From Bradyrhizobium sp. CCH5-F6 (GTDB lineage Bacteria > Pseudomonadota > Alphaproteobacteria > Rhizobiales > Xanthobacteraceae): a stretch of 64,000 bases of DNA. Positions 32,335 through 41,916 of this stretch are shown here, in pieces. Positions within the stretch are counted from its first letter, which is position 1, and each line of letters opens with the position of its first letter. The stretch is from assembly GCF_001556045.1 (NCBI RefSeq), contig NZ_LSIC01000103.1:18730-82729 (forward strand), written 5' to 3'. The notes beneath the pieces were generated by a model. The model was not told the origin of the DNA, made no database searches, and was given only the letters and a program-made list of their open reading frames with translations. A program made the position numbers and the translations under genes.

Positions 32335-35300
32335 TCAATGCGCCTCATCCCAATTGTTCGCCGCGCGTGCATCCACATGCAACGGCACCGAGAGCAACAC
32401 GGCCGGGAACGGCGCGTCCTGCATCACGTGCTGCACGACGGGAAGCGTCGCCTCGACCTCGGCGTCCGGCACCTCGAAGATCAGTTCGTCATGCACCTGG
32501 AGCAGCATCTGCGCCGACAGCTTCTTTGCGGCCAGCGCGTCCTCCACGCGCGTCATCGCGCGGCGGATGATGTCCGCGGCGGTGCCCTGGAGGCGGGCGT
32601 TGATCGCGGCGCGTTCGTTGAAGGCGCGTACCGAGGCGTTGGAGGCCTTGATGTCAGGATAGTGGCATTTGCGGCCGAACAGCGTGGTGACGTAGCCGTG
32701 GCTGCGGCAGAAGTCGCGCGTCTCGTCCATATAGGCGCGGATGCCGGGGAAGCGTTCGAAATACTTCTTGATGTAGGCGGAGGCCTCTTCGCGCGCGATG
32801 CCGAGCTGGTTGGCGAGGCCGAACGCCGAGATGCCGTAGATGATGCCGAAATTGATCGCCTTGGCGCGGCGGCGGATCTCGCTCGGCATGCCCTTGATCG
32901 GGACGCCGAACATTTCCGAGGCGGTCATGGCGTGAATGTCGAGCCCGTCGCGGAAGGCCTGCTTCAGCACTGGAATGTCGGCGATCTCGGCGAGCAGCCG
33001 CAGCTCGATCTGCGAATAGTCGGCGGACACCAGCTTGTGTCCGGGTGTCGCGACGAAGGCGCGGCGGATCTTGCGGCCATCCTCGGTGCGCACCGGAATG
33101 TTCTGCAAGTTCGGCTCGTTCGAAGACAATCGCCCCGTCGTGGTCGCCGCCAGCGCGTAGGTCGTGTGCACGCGGTGGGTCTGTGGATTGACGTAGGTCG
33201 GCAGCGCGTCGGTGTAGGTCGATTTCAGCTTGGAGACCTGGCGCCACTCGAGAATCTTCTTTGGAAGGTCGTGTCCCTGCTCTGCGAGCTCGTCCAGCAC
33301 CTGCGCGGTGGTCGACCATGCGCCGGTTTTCGTCTTGGTGCCCCCTGGCAATCCCATCTTGCCGAACAGGATGTCGCCGATCTGCTTGGGGCTGCCGACA
33401 TTGACCGGCTCGCCGGCGATCTCCTGGATCTCGGCCTCGACGCGCGCCGCGGTCTGGGCAAAGTCGCCGGAGAGGCGCGACAGCACCTGACGGTCGATCG
33501 AGATGCCGCGCCGCTCCATGCGCGCGAGCACCGCGACCAGCGGCCGCTCCAGGGTCTCGTAGACGGCGGTCATGTGCTCGGCGACGAGGCGCGGCTTCAG
33601 CACGCGCCAGATGCGCAAGGCGACGTCAACGCCTTCGGCCGACAGTGGCGCGGCCTTGTCGACCGGCACCTGGTCGAAGGTGATCTTGCCCTTGCCGCTG
33701 CCGAGCAATTCGCTCTCCTTCAGCATGGCATGACCGAACCAGCGTTCGGACAGCGATTCCAGCGCATGCGAGCCGCGGCCGGCATCGAGCACGTAGGAGA
33801 TCAGGAGCGCGTCGTCGATGTTGCGCAGGGTGATGCCATGCTGCGCCAGCATCACGGCGGTGAACTTGACGTCGAAGCCGATCTTCAGGATGCCTGATGA
33901 TTCCAGCACCGGCCGCAGCGCCTCGATCGCTTCCGCATGCTTGACCTGATCCGGCGCGAGGCCCGCATCGAACAGGCCGCCGTCGCCGCCGGATTGCTTG
34001 TGCGCCAGCGGCACATAGCAGGCCTCGTTCGGCGCCAGCGCCAGCGCGATGCCGCAGAGCTCAGCCTGCATCGGGTCGATGGAGTTTGCTCTCGTCTCGA
34101 TCGCGACATGCCCGGCATCATGGATGCGCGCGATGAATGCATTGAGCTCTTTGAGCGACTTGATCGTCTGGTATTTGCCGCGGTCGACCGGAAGCTTGCG
34201 CAGCGCCTCTTCGCGCGCGGCGGCCAGGGAGATCGGCGAACCCTTCGGGCTCGCCGCCTTATCCTCCTTGCTCGCCGCCTTGTTGGGTTTGCCCGGCGCG
34301 GCTTGCGCCGGTGTACCGGTTCCCGGGGCGGGCACGACGTCCGAGGGCGGCAGCGGCGAGAAGACGCTGGCGCCGCTGACATAGCCCGGGTCGGCATCGA
34401 CATTGGCGGGATCGATCTGCGCATATTCGGCGACGCGCCGGGTCAGCGTCGTGAATTCCATCGCCTTCAGGAAGGCAATCAGCTTGCGCGCGTCGGGCTC
34501 GTGGACGGCGAGGTCGTCGAGCGGCACCTCGAGGTCGACCTTGTCGTCGAGCTGTACGAGCGTTCTTGAAGTCAATGCGAGTTGCTTATTCTCGACAATT
34601 TTCGCGACGGTTCCGCCTGATACGCGCGAGAGGTTGCGGGCTCTCAAAATGAGTGCGCAGAACACATTTCCAGTGCTTGCCAAGCGCTCTATTGTCTCAG
34701 TATCAGCAGTTGGATTTCCCTTCTTATCCTTCGTCAACGTCGCTTCGCCAAACTTCTCAGCTAGTACCTTACCGACCTGGGCCGCGGAACTTACCTTGAC
34801 TGGCTCGCCGGCGATTGCAGCAATTTGCTGCTCAACTTGGGCAAGTTTCGCTTCGAGCTCTTTCTCGATCTTCTCTGGTTGTTCTTCTGCAGTAAGAAGA
34901 TGCTCGAGAGACCCTAACTCTGCGATCAATGTGCTCGCGGCCTTCGGTCCTACACCAGGAACACCAGGCACGTTGTCGACCGAGTCACCAATTAGCGCCT
35001 GCACCTCCACCACCTTGTTCGGCGGCACGCCGAACTTCTCGATCACCTCGGGGATGCCGATGCGGCGATCCTTCATGGTGTCGTACATGGTCACGCAATC
35101 GGTGACGAGCTGCATCAGGTCCTTGTCGGACGAGACAATGGTCGCGCTCGCGCCGCGTTCGCAGGCCTGTCGCACATAGGTCGCGATGAGATCGTCGGCC
35201 TCGAACCCCACCTGTTCCAGGCAGGGCAGGTCGAAGGCGCGCACGGCCTCGCGGATCAGCGCGAATTGCGGGATCAGATCGTCCGGCGCCGGCGGCCGGT

Positions 35301-35664
35301 GCGCCTTGTAATCGGGATAGATCTTGTTGCGGAAGGTGATCTCCGACTTGTCGAAGATGATGGCCAGATGCGTCGGCCGGTTGTCCTCGGGCATCTCGCG
35401 GAGCAGCTTCCACAGCATGTTGCAGAAGCCGAGCACGGCATTGACCTGGAGACCGTCGGATTTGCGGTTCAGCGGCGGCAGCGCGTGATAGGCGCGGAAG
35501 ATGTAGGAGGAACCGTCGACCAGAAAGACATGGTCGCCCTTGCCGGCCGCCTTCGCCGCCACCGGTTTGGCAGCAGCTGTCGCGGGGGATTTGCTCTCGG
35601 CGACCGCCTTCGGCGCGGCCTTGGTGTCAGCTTTGGCGGAGGTCTTCGGGGAGGTTTTGGGCAT
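32335..35664 (-). CDS. polA: DNA polymerase I with an extra thumb-like insertion
   Basis: PolA fills gaps and removes RNA primers. This one has 1109 residues, roughly 90-150 more than usual. Order: Lys/Ala/Pro-rich tail (1-43), 5'-nuclease domain (about 44-255, SSDKDLMQLV, DSVDNVPGVPGVGPK), an unusual insert (about 260-360), a Ser/Ala/Lys-rich linker (about 425-480), 3'-5' exonuclease-like domain, and the polymerase domain (about 690-1109: DYSQIELR motif A, RRRAKAINFGIIYG motif B, QVHDEL motif C). The exonuclease-like domain has ETRANSIDP where DEDD enzymes have DxE, so proofreading may be lost. The insert resembles the thumb near residue 740-815. Confidence 0.95.
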   Translation of the reverse strand: MPKTSPKTSAKADTKAAPKAVAESKSPATAAAKPVAAKAAGKGDHVFLVDGSSYIFRAYHALPPLNRKSDGLQVNAVLGFCNMLWKLLREMPEDNRPTHLAIIFDKSEITFRNKIYPDYKAHRPPAPDDLIPQFALIREAVRAFDLPCLEQVGFEADDLIATYVRQACERGASATIVSSDKDLMQLVTDCVTMYDTMKDRRIGIPEVIEKFGVPPNKVVEVQALIGDSVDNVPGVPGVGPKAASTLIAELGSLEHLLTAEEQPEKIEKELEAKLAQVEQQIAAIAGEPVKVSSAAQVGKVLAEKFGEATLTKDKKGNPTADTETIERLASTGNVFCALILRARNLSRVSGGTVAKIVENKQLALTSRTLVQLDDKVDLEVPLDDLAVHEPDARKLIAFLKAMEFTTLTRRVAEYAQIDPANVDADPGYVSGASVFSPLPPSDVVPAPGTGTPAQAAPGKPNKAASKEDKAASPKGSPISLAAAREEALRKLPVDRGKYQTIKSLKELNAFIARIHDAGHVAIETRANSIDPMQAELCGIALALAPNEACYVPLAHKQSGGDGGLFDAGLAPDQVKHAEAIEALRPVLESSGILKIGFDVKFTAVMLAQHGITLRNIDDALLISYVLDAGRGSHALESLSERWFGHAMLKESELLGSGKGKITFDQVPVDKAAPLSAEGVDVALRIWRVLKPRLVAEHMTAVYETLERPLVAVLARMERRGISIDRQVLSRLSGDFAQTAARVEAEIQEIAGEPVNVGSPKQIGDILFGKMGLPGGTKTKTGAWSTTAQVLDELAEQGHDLPKKILEWRQVSKLKSTYTDALPTYVNPQTHRVHTTYALAATTTGRLSSNEPNLQNIPVRTEDGRKIRRAFVATPGHKLVSADYSQIELRLLAEIADIPVLKQAFRDGLDIHAMTASEMFGVPIKGMPSEIRRRAKAINFGIIYGISAFGLANQLGIAREEASAYIKKYFERFPGIRAYMDETRDFCRSHGYVTTLFGRKCHYPDIKASNASVRAFNERAAINARLQGTAADIIRRAMTRVEDALAAKKLSAQMLLQVHDELIFEVPDAEVEATLPVVQHVMQDAPFPAVLLSVPLHVDARAANNWDEAH
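34561..34990 (-). other. Lower-GC foreign-looking segment inside polA
   Basis: By hand count 34561-34980 is 220 of 420 G+C (52 percent), against roughly 65-75 percent in the flanking polA lines. It encodes about residues 227-368: the end of the helix-hairpin-helix of the 5'-nuclease and the extra 85-residue block. Within it QVEQQIAAIAGEPVKV parallels RVEAEIQEIAGEPVNV of the native thumb, followed by matching Q-x-G-x-x-L and K-K/T-x-G spacing and an ILxxRxLS-like segment. The frame is intact across both edges, so it is translated. Confidence 0.75.
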
Positions 35665-35735
35665 GGCCGCAATGTATGGATTTTTGCGGCCTTTGACAGC
35701 CTTGGGAGGCGGATTTTTGGGTCGCTATCCCCACT

Positions 35736-35833
35736 GTCGTTCCCCGCGAAAGCTGGGAATCCAGTACGCCTCAGCCCATCGGACGATCACAACTGTCTCT
35801 GGAAGACTGGGTCGGCCGGCAAAGCCGGCGACG
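35736..35833. repeat. GTCAT/ATGAC element, copy 7 (decayed)
   Basis: The left arm GTCGTTCCCCGCGAAAGC is degenerate. The right arm keeps a GCCGGC-AAA-GCCGGC hairpin ending in GAC. It sits between polA and the acyltransferase gene, both leftward. Confidence 0.65.
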
Positions 35834-35841
35834 AAAGCGTG

Positions 35842-36909
35842 CTACTCCGCCGGCTGCAGCACCGTCCCGCTCTTCCTCGGCGCGATCCAGAACGCATCGG
35901 GCCGCTCGAACAGGAAGCGCGCATTGGCGCGCAGCGCGACCTGCCAGATCGCGAGCGCTCCGAGCACGCCGGCGATGGTGACGATCAGCGACACCGTGCC
36001 GATATCAGGGATGATGCCCGTTCGCAGCAGCAGCGTCCGCGTCGCCGCCATCGGCAGGAAGAAAGCGAGATAGATCACGATCGAATGCTCGCCGCAGAAG
36101 CGCAGGAAATTGAGCCACTGCGCGCGCGCGAGCAGCGTGCCCGTCGTGATGATGGCGCCGGCGCCGGCAAAGCCGAGCACGAGCGAGACGATCCTCCATT
36201 CGCTGGCCCCTGACGCAACGAGGCCGGCATTGACCAGCGCCCAGGTCGCGAGCGCTGCAAGCGCAAGCGCGGGATGCTTCCGTGCACGATCCGACAGGGC
36301 GAACACGTAAGGCGCGAGCAGATAGCCCGAATAGAAATAGACGAAGCGGCCGCAGAACTCGTCGATGACGGTCCAGCCGGTCGTGATGCGTGCGGTCTCC
36401 AGCGTGGCGGCAACGAGCCAGATCGCAAGCGGCGGGATTTTACGTGTCAGTTTCGTGACGACGAAGAAGATCGGCAGCAGATAGATGAACCACAGCGTGC
36501 CGAACGGCTCGATGAAGGATTCGAGGTACAGCAAGCCGACCTCGCGCCAGCTCGTCTCCGCCGCGAAGGCGGGCGCCTTGAAGCCGAATTGGATTGTCAC
36601 CCAGACGACATAGAAATAGGCGAAATGCACCACCTTGCGGTCGAGATAGGTTCGCCAGTCCCGATCGATCACCAGAGACAGGAACAAGCCCGAAATCAGG
36701 AAGAAATCCGGCATCCGGAACGGCTTTGCGAAGGCCACGGCAACATGCATGAAACCGGTCTGCCCGGCGGCGAGCTCGACCCCCAGCACCGAATGCATCA
36801 TCACGACCATGACGATGCAGATGCCCTTGGCGTAGTCGACCCAGTCGATACGCGCGGCAGGAGGAGCCTTGGCAAGCCCGCCGCCGGCGATTGTGCCCGA
36901 TCGTGCCAT
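35842..36909 (-). CDS. Membrane acyltransferase family 3 protein
   Basis: This 355-residue integral membrane protein has about ten helices and the acyltransferase-3 N-terminal block RIDWVDYAKGICIVMVVMMHSV, with the conserved histidine at the end of the first helix, then RMPDFFLISGLFLSLVI. Such enzymes O-acylate sugars of exopolysaccharide, lipopolysaccharide or glucans. Its target is unknown. The neighbours ugd (divergent) and phosphomannomutase (5 kb away) act in sugar-nucleotide supply, which makes a cell-surface glycan substrate plausible. Confidence 0.87.
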   Translation of the reverse strand: MARSGTIAGGGLAKAPPAARIDWVDYAKGICIVMVVMMHSVLGVELAAGQTGFMHVAVAFAKPFRMPDFFLISGLFLSLVIDRDWRTYLDRKVVHFAYFYVVWVTIQFGFKAPAFAAETSWREVGLLYLESFIEPFGTLWFIYLLPIFFVVTKLTRKIPPLAIWLVAATLETARITTGWTVIDEFCGRFVYFYSGYLLAPYVFALSDRARKHPALALAALATWALVNAGLVASGASEWRIVSLVLGFAGAGAIITTGTLLARAQWLNFLRFCGEHSIVIYLAFFLPMAATRTLLLRTGIIPDIGTVSLIVTIAGVLGALAIWQVALRANARFLFERPDAFWIAPRKSGTVLQPAE

Positions 36910-37102
36910 GGTGTCCCTTTTCGGCGCGCCTTCCGCCCGTCCCTGTGTGGGTGTGGGGCAGTTTGGAGCCCAGTGGTTTCCGACTTCTTTACCCGTTCAA
37001 ATCGCGGGCCGGTTTTTGTATGCGGACTGTTCCATGACCTCGGGAAAATGCTAAACCGCCGCGAATTGGGCTTCCGTTAACCAAGCTGGGACAGGATTTT
37101 TC

Positions 37103-38419
37103 ATGCGCATCGCGATGATCGGCACGGGTTATGTGGGACTGGTTTCCGGAGCCTGCTTTGCGGATTTCGGTCACGACGTCACCTGCGTCGACAAGGACGA
37201 GAAGAAGATCGCGGCGCTTCATCGCGGCGAAATCCCGATCTACGAGCCCGGGCTGGAAGAGCTGGTGGCGAACAATGTCAAAGCCAAGCGGCTGGATTTC
37301 ACCACCGACCTGACCAGGCCGGTCGCCGAGGCCGATGCCGTTTTCATCGCGGTCGGCACGCCATCGCGCCGCGGTGATGGGCACGCTGACCTCTCCTACG
37401 TCTACGCCGCCGCCCGCGAGATTGCGCAGTCGCTGTCCGGCTTCACCGTGGTAGTGACGAAATCGACCGTCCCTGTCGGTACCGGCGACGAAGTCGAACG
37501 AATCATCCGCGAGGCCAATCCAAAGGCCGACGTGGTCGTCGCCTCCAATCCGGAGTTCCTGCGCGAAGGCGCGGCGATCCGCGACTTCAAATTCCCCGAC
37601 CGCGTCGTGGTCGGCACCTCGGATGAACGCGGCCGCAAGGTGATGGGCGATATCTACCGCCCCCTGTCATTGAACCAGGCGCCGCTGATGTTCACCGAGC
37701 GCCGCACCGCCGAGATGATCAAATACGCCGCGAACGCGTTCCTCGCGACCAAGATCACTTTCATCAACGAGATCGCCGATCTCTCCGAGAAGGTCGGCGC
37801 CAACGTCCAGGAGGTTGCGCGCGGCATTGGCCTCGACAATCGCATCGGCACCAAGTTCCTGCATGCAGGTCCCGGTTTCGGCGGCTCTTGCTTCCCGAAG
37901 GACACCAAGGCCTTGATCAAGATCGCGCAGGACTACGACGTGTCCTTGCGCATCGTCGAATCCGTGCTCGCGGTCAACGAGAACCGCAAGCGGGCGATGG
38001 CGCGGAAAGTGAGCCAGGCGCTCGGCGGCTCGCTGCGCGGCAAGACCATCGCCGTGCTCGGCCTCACCTTCAAGCCCGACACCGACGACATGCGCGATGC
38101 GCCGTCGATCCCGCTGGTGACCGGCCTGATCGACATGGGCGCCAGGGTGAAGGCGTTCGACCCCGTCGGCATGGAGCAGGCCAAGGGCGAGCTGCCCGAT
38201 ATCACCTATTGCGAGGACGCATATTCCTGCGCGCAAGGCGCCGATGCGCTCGTCATCGTCACCGAATGGGTGCAGTTCCGCGCGCTCGATCTCAACCGGC
38301 TGAAGGCCGCCATGGCGCAGCCGGTCGTCGTCGACTTGCGCAACATCTATCGCCCAGAGGACATGGAAGCCGCCGGATTCACCTACGAGAGCGTCGGCCG
38401 GCCGCCGGTGCTGGGCTGA
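37103..38419 (+). CDS. ugd: UDP-glucose 6-dehydrogenase
   Basis: This enzyme oxidises UDP-glucose to UDP-glucuronate with two NAD+, supplying glucuronic acid for exopolysaccharide and lipid modification. The 438 residues have the NAD motif GTGYVGLVSGACFADFGHDV, GTPSRRGDGHADLSYV, STVPVGT, the catalytic cysteine C263 in FGGSCFPKDTKAL and the C-terminal TFKPDTDDMRDAPS. GGGACAGGA precedes the ATG. It is transcribed alone, divergent from the acyltransferase. Confidence 0.96.
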   Translation: MRIAMIGTGYVGLVSGACFADFGHDVTCVDKDEKKIAALHRGEIPIYEPGLEELVANNVKAKRLDFTTDLTRPVAEADAVFIAVGTPSRRGDGHADLSYVYAAAREIAQSLSGFTVVVTKSTVPVGTGDEVERIIREANPKADVVVASNPEFLREGAAIRDFKFPDRVVVGTSDERGRKVMGDIYRPLSLNQAPLMFTERRTAEMIKYAANAFLATKITFINEIADLSEKVGANVQEVARGIGLDNRIGTKFLHAGPGFGGSCFPKDTKALIKIAQDYDVSLRIVESVLAVNENRKRAMARKVSQALGGSLRGKTIAVLGLTFKPDTDDMRDAPSIPLVTGLIDMGARVKAFDPVGMEQAKGELPDITYCEDAYSCAQGADALVIVTEWVQFRALDLNRLKAAMAQPVVVDLRNIYRPEDMEAAGFTYESVGRPPVLG

Positions 38420-38444
38420 TCGCGGCTCGCTATCCGAGAAATCC

Positions 38445-38597
38445 GTCATGGCCGGGCTTGCCGTCTTCGCTTAAGCTTCGCCGGACCAACAGCTGTAAGC
38501 CCCGGCGAAGCGTACGCGGAGCCGCGTCCCGGCCATCCCGCGTCTTGTTCACTGCTGGATGAAAGAACTGGATACCCGGCCCAAGGCCGGGCATGAC
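38445..38597. repeat. GTCAT/ATGAC element, copy 8 (expanded)
   Basis: The left arm GTCATGGCCGGG is closed only about 80 bases later by CCCGGCCAT, with an additional internal hairpin region (CTTCGCCGG / CCGGCGAAG) between. The right hairpin is CCCGGCCCAAGGCCGGG before CATGAC. It lies between ugd and hrpB. Confidence 0.72.
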
Positions 38598-38611
38598 GAC
38601 CGGAAGATTCC

Positions 38612-41086
38612 TTGCCCCGCAGCTTCGACACGCCCCTCCCGATTGACGCCGTGCTCGACGATCTCTCGCGCACGCTGGAGGCCAACAACGCCGCCGTGCT
38701 GGTGGCGCCGCCGGGTGCGGGCAAGACCACGCGGGTGCCGCTGGCGCTGCTCGACGCGCCCTGGGCCAGAGGTAAGAAGATCATCGTGCTGGAGCCGCGC
38801 CGCATCGCCGCGCGGGCCAGCGCCGAGCGCATGGCCAAATCGCTCGGCGAGCGTGCCGGGGACACCGTCGGCTATCGCGTCCGCTTCGGCTCCAGGATCT
38901 CGCGCGTCACACGCATCGAGGTCGTGACCGAAGGCATCTTCACCCGCCAGATCCTCGACGACCCCGAGCTTTCGGGCGTCGCCGCGATCCTGTTCGACGA
39001 ATTCCACGAGCGCTCGCTCGATGCCGATATGGGCCTCGCGCTGGCGCGCGATGCGCAAACCGGCCTGCGCGAGGATCTCCGCATCCTCGTGATGTCGGCC
39101 ACCCTCGACGGCGCGCGCGTGGCCAGATTGCTCGGCGATGCGCCCGTGGTCGAAAGCGAGGGCCGCGCCTTTCCGGTGGAGACGCGCTATCTCGGCCGCA
39201 AGGCAGACGCCCCGATCGAGCGGCAGATGGCGGATGCGATTGCGTCGGCGCTGCGCGCCGACAGCGGCTCGGTGCTGGCGTTCCTGCCGGGCGCGGCCGA
39301 AATCCGCCGCACCCAGAATTTTCTCGGCGAGCGCGTGCACGACGCCTCGATCGAGATCGTGCCGCTGTTCGGCGCACTCGATGCCGCCGTGCAGGACCGT
39401 GCCATCGCCCCGGCGCCGAAGGGCACGCGCAAGGTGGTGCTGGCGACCTCGATCGCCGAGACCTCGCTCACCATCGAGGGCGTGCGCATCGTCGTCGATT
39501 CCGGGCTCGCCCGCGTGCCGCGCTATGAGCCCGACATCGGCCTGACGCGGCTCGAGACCGTGCGCGCCTCTCGCGCGGCGGTGGACCAGCGCCGCGGCCG
39601 CGCCGGGCGCACCGAGCCGGGCGTGTGCTACCGGCTGTGGGACGAGCCGCAGACGGCCTCGCTCGCAGCCTACACCCAGCCGGAAATCCTCAGCGCCGAT
39701 CTGTCCTCGCTGGTGCTCGATCTCGCGCAATGGGGCGTCAGCGATCCCGCCGCGCTGTCGTTCCTCGATCCGCCGCCGCAGCCGGCCTGGAAGGAAGCGA
39801 GGAGCCTGCTGACTGAGCTCAACGCGCTCGATGACGACGGCCGCATCACCGCAGAGGGCAAGAGCCTGCGTTCGCTGGCGCTGCCGCCGCGGCTGGCGCG
39901 CATGATCGTGGATTCGCATCGTGCCGGCAACGGCGAGGCCGCCGCCGAGATCGCGGCCATCATCACCGAGCGCGGGCTCGGCGGCGACAGCGTCGATCTC
40001 GAACACCGGCGCGACCAGTTCCGCCGCGACCGCTCGCCGCGTGCGGCGAGCGCGCGCGATCTGGCGCGGCGCTGGGCCTCGCAGGTGGCCGCGTCGGAGA
40101 AGGCCGGGCAGCAGGAGGGGCTCTCGGCCGGCCTGATGCTCGCCTATGCCTTTCCGGATCGCGTCGCGCGCAACCGCGGCAATGGTAGTTTCGTGCTCGC
40201 CAACGGCCGCGGCGCCGCCGTCGAGCAGACTTCCTCGCTCGCCCGCGCGCCCTATATCGCGATCGGCGAGATGACGGGAACGGCGGCGAGCGGACGCGTC
40301 CTGCTCGCGGCGCAAATCACGCAGGACGAGATCGAGCGACATTTCGCCGAGCACATCGAGAGCGTCGACGAGATCTCGTTCGATCGCGGCGCGATGGCGC
40401 TGCGCGCGCGGCGCAAGCGCGTGCTGCACGCCATCACGTTGTCCGAGGCGACCCTTGCCGTGTCACCCTCGGAGGACACGGCGCGCATTCTTGCCGATGG
40501 GCTGATCGCCGCCGGCCTCGACCGGCTGCCCTGGTCGAAGGCGGCCAAGCAATGGCGCGACCGCGTGATGTTCCTGCGCAAGGCCGAGGGCGACAGCTGG
40601 CCCGATCTCTCCGACGAGGGCCTGATCGCACGCCGCGACGATTGGCTGGTGCCGGCGCTCTACGACAAGATCGCGCTCAAGGATATCTCCGCCGGCGATC
40701 TCTCCGATGCGCTGATGGCGCTGCTGCCCTGGGAGATGCGCGCGCGGCTCGATCGCGAGGCACCGACCCATTTCGAGGCGCCCACCGGAAGCGCGCTCGC
40801 GATCGACTACGAGGCGGAGCAGGGGCCGACGATCGCGGTGCGGCTTCAGGAGTTGTTCGGCCTCAACACCCATCCGTCGATCGCCGCCGGCAAGGTACCG
40901 CTGGTGCTGGAATTGCTGTCGCCGGCCCAGCGCCCGGTGCAGGTGACGCGCGATCTCCCCGGCTTCTGGCGCGGCAGCTACAATGCGGTGCGTTCCGACC
41001 TGCGCGGCCGTTATCCGCGCCATCCCTGGCCGGATGATCCTGCCAATGCGCTGCCGACCCGGCGGGCAAAGCCGCGCGGAACGTGA
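38612..41086 (+). CDS. hrpB: ATP-dependent helicase HrpB
   Basis: This is a DEAH-type RNA helicase-like protein of 824 residues: Walker A APPGAGKTTRVP (about 33-44), DEXH box LFDEFHERSLDADMG, SATLDG, SIAETSLTIEGVR and QRRGRAGRTEPG. An HrpB-specific C-terminal domain follows (HRRDQFRR region to LSPAQRPVQVTRDL). HrpB is conserved but its role in most bacteria is unclear. The only start that keeps the whole first domain is the TTG at 38612, with GGAAG at a suitable distance. The upstream side is occupied by an intergenic repeat. Confidence 0.92.
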   Translation: MPRSFDTPLPIDAVLDDLSRTLEANNAAVLVAPPGAGKTTRVPLALLDAPWARGKKIIVLEPRRIAARASAERMAKSLGERAGDTVGYRVRFGSRISRVTRIEVVTEGIFTRQILDDPELSGVAAILFDEFHERSLDADMGLALARDAQTGLREDLRILVMSATLDGARVARLLGDAPVVESEGRAFPVETRYLGRKADAPIERQMADAIASALRADSGSVLAFLPGAAEIRRTQNFLGERVHDASIEIVPLFGALDAAVQDRAIAPAPKGTRKVVLATSIAETSLTIEGVRIVVDSGLARVPRYEPDIGLTRLETVRASRAAVDQRRGRAGRTEPGVCYRLWDEPQTASLAAYTQPEILSADLSSLVLDLAQWGVSDPAALSFLDPPPQPAWKEARSLLTELNALDDDGRITAEGKSLRSLALPPRLARMIVDSHRAGNGEAAAEIAAIITERGLGGDSVDLEHRRDQFRRDRSPRAASARDLARRWASQVAASEKAGQQEGLSAGLMLAYAFPDRVARNRGNGSFVLANGRGAAVEQTSSLARAPYIAIGEMTGTAASGRVLLAAQITQDEIERHFAEHIESVDEISFDRGAMALRARRKRVLHAITLSEATLAVSPSEDTARILADGLIAAGLDRLPWSKAAKQWRDRVMFLRKAEGDSWPDLSDEGLIARRDDWLVPALYDKIALKDISAGDLSDALMALLPWEMRARLDREAPTHFEAPTGSALAIDYEAEQGPTIAVRLQELFGLNTHPSIAAGKVPLVLELLSPAQRPVQVTRDLPGFWRGSYNAVRSDLRGRYPRHPWPDDPANALPTRRAKPRGT

Positions 41087-41214
41087 GAGTTCGATTCGCG
41101 CATTAACCGTTCGCTCATCCTTTTCGCCAAAATGGCGAGGTTCTGGCCGTGGCTGCGCTCGCGGGCGGGCAGGTTGCGTGGTGAAATCGAGCTTTCCGGC
41201 TCGGAAGTGGTGTG

Positions 41215-41727
41215 ATGCGTAACATTATGATCTTCGCGGCCGTGATGATCGGCCTCGGCACCTTCATGGCCCAGATGGCGGACAAGATGAGCTCCGCCTC
41301 CGCCACCTCGGTGCCCCGCACGACGGTGGCCGTTGCCGCCACCGCACCGGTGGGCGGCCGCAGCCTCAGCATTCCGCGCGATGGCCGCGGTCATTTCCAG
41401 GCCGAGGGACGGGTCGACGGGCAACGCATCGGCTTCATGATCGACACCGGCGCCTCCGTCGTTGCGCTCAACGAAACCTCGGCCGCCCGCTTCGGTTTGC
41501 GTCCCTCGCGCGGCGAGTACACCGCCACCGTCTCGACCGCCAACGGCACCGTCAAGGCCGCGCGCACCCGTATCGCCATGCTCGATGTCGGCGGTCTCAT
41601 CGTGCGCGACGTCGACGCCATGGTGCTGCCCGACGCGGCGCTGTCGGAGAACCTGCTCGGCCTCTCCTTCCTGTCCCGCCTGAAGCGCTTCGAATATTCC
41701 AACGGCAAGATGGTGCTGGAGCAGTAG
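41215..41727 (+). CDS. Retropepsin-like aspartic protease, membrane-anchored
   Basis: This 170-residue protein starts with a membrane-anchor helix (1-20), a linker rich in Ala/Thr/Val, and a single-lobed aspartic protease domain. Catalytic DTGAS lies at 77-81, with a flap strand YTATVSTANGTVKAARTRI and C-terminal LLGLSFLSRLKRFEYSNGKMVLEQ. It matches the TIGR02281-type clan AA family of alphaproteobacteria. It would act in the periplasm as a dimer; the substrate is unknown. ATG at 41215 is preferred over the GTG three bases earlier because GGAAG lies 8 bases upstream. Confidence 0.9.
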   Translation: MRNIMIFAAVMIGLGTFMAQMADKMSSASATSVPRTTVAVAATAPVGGRSLSIPRDGRGHFQAEGRVDGQRIGFMIDTGASVVALNETSAARFGLRPSRGEYTATVSTANGTVKAARTRIAMLDVGGLIVRDVDAMVLPDAALSENLLGLSFLSRLKRFEYSNGKMVLEQ

Positions 41728-41916
41728 GGCCAGCCCGCGCGATCGCGACCGTACATTTCACGAGAATATCTTTGCTCTGGCCGCCCTCGCGGTAACGCTT
41801 CTTCGTTACCAAACTGCCGCAATTATCGGCCATAAGCCTTCAATCCCGCCTTCCGCTGCGGCCCGGCATTCGCTAAGGCTGCATCAAATCCTGCCCCCTT
41901 TCACGAGACGGTCTCA

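Noticed and set aside
37103-38419. Exopolysaccharide cluster around ugd
   Set aside because: Only ugd, one acyltransferase and a phosphomannomutase are near; no glycosyltransferases or export genes are present.
38549-40429. A 626-codon minus-strand open frame opposite hrpB
   Set aside because: It mirrors the codon bias of hrpB; no domains or ribosome site, and the plus-strand helicase motifs are unmistakable.
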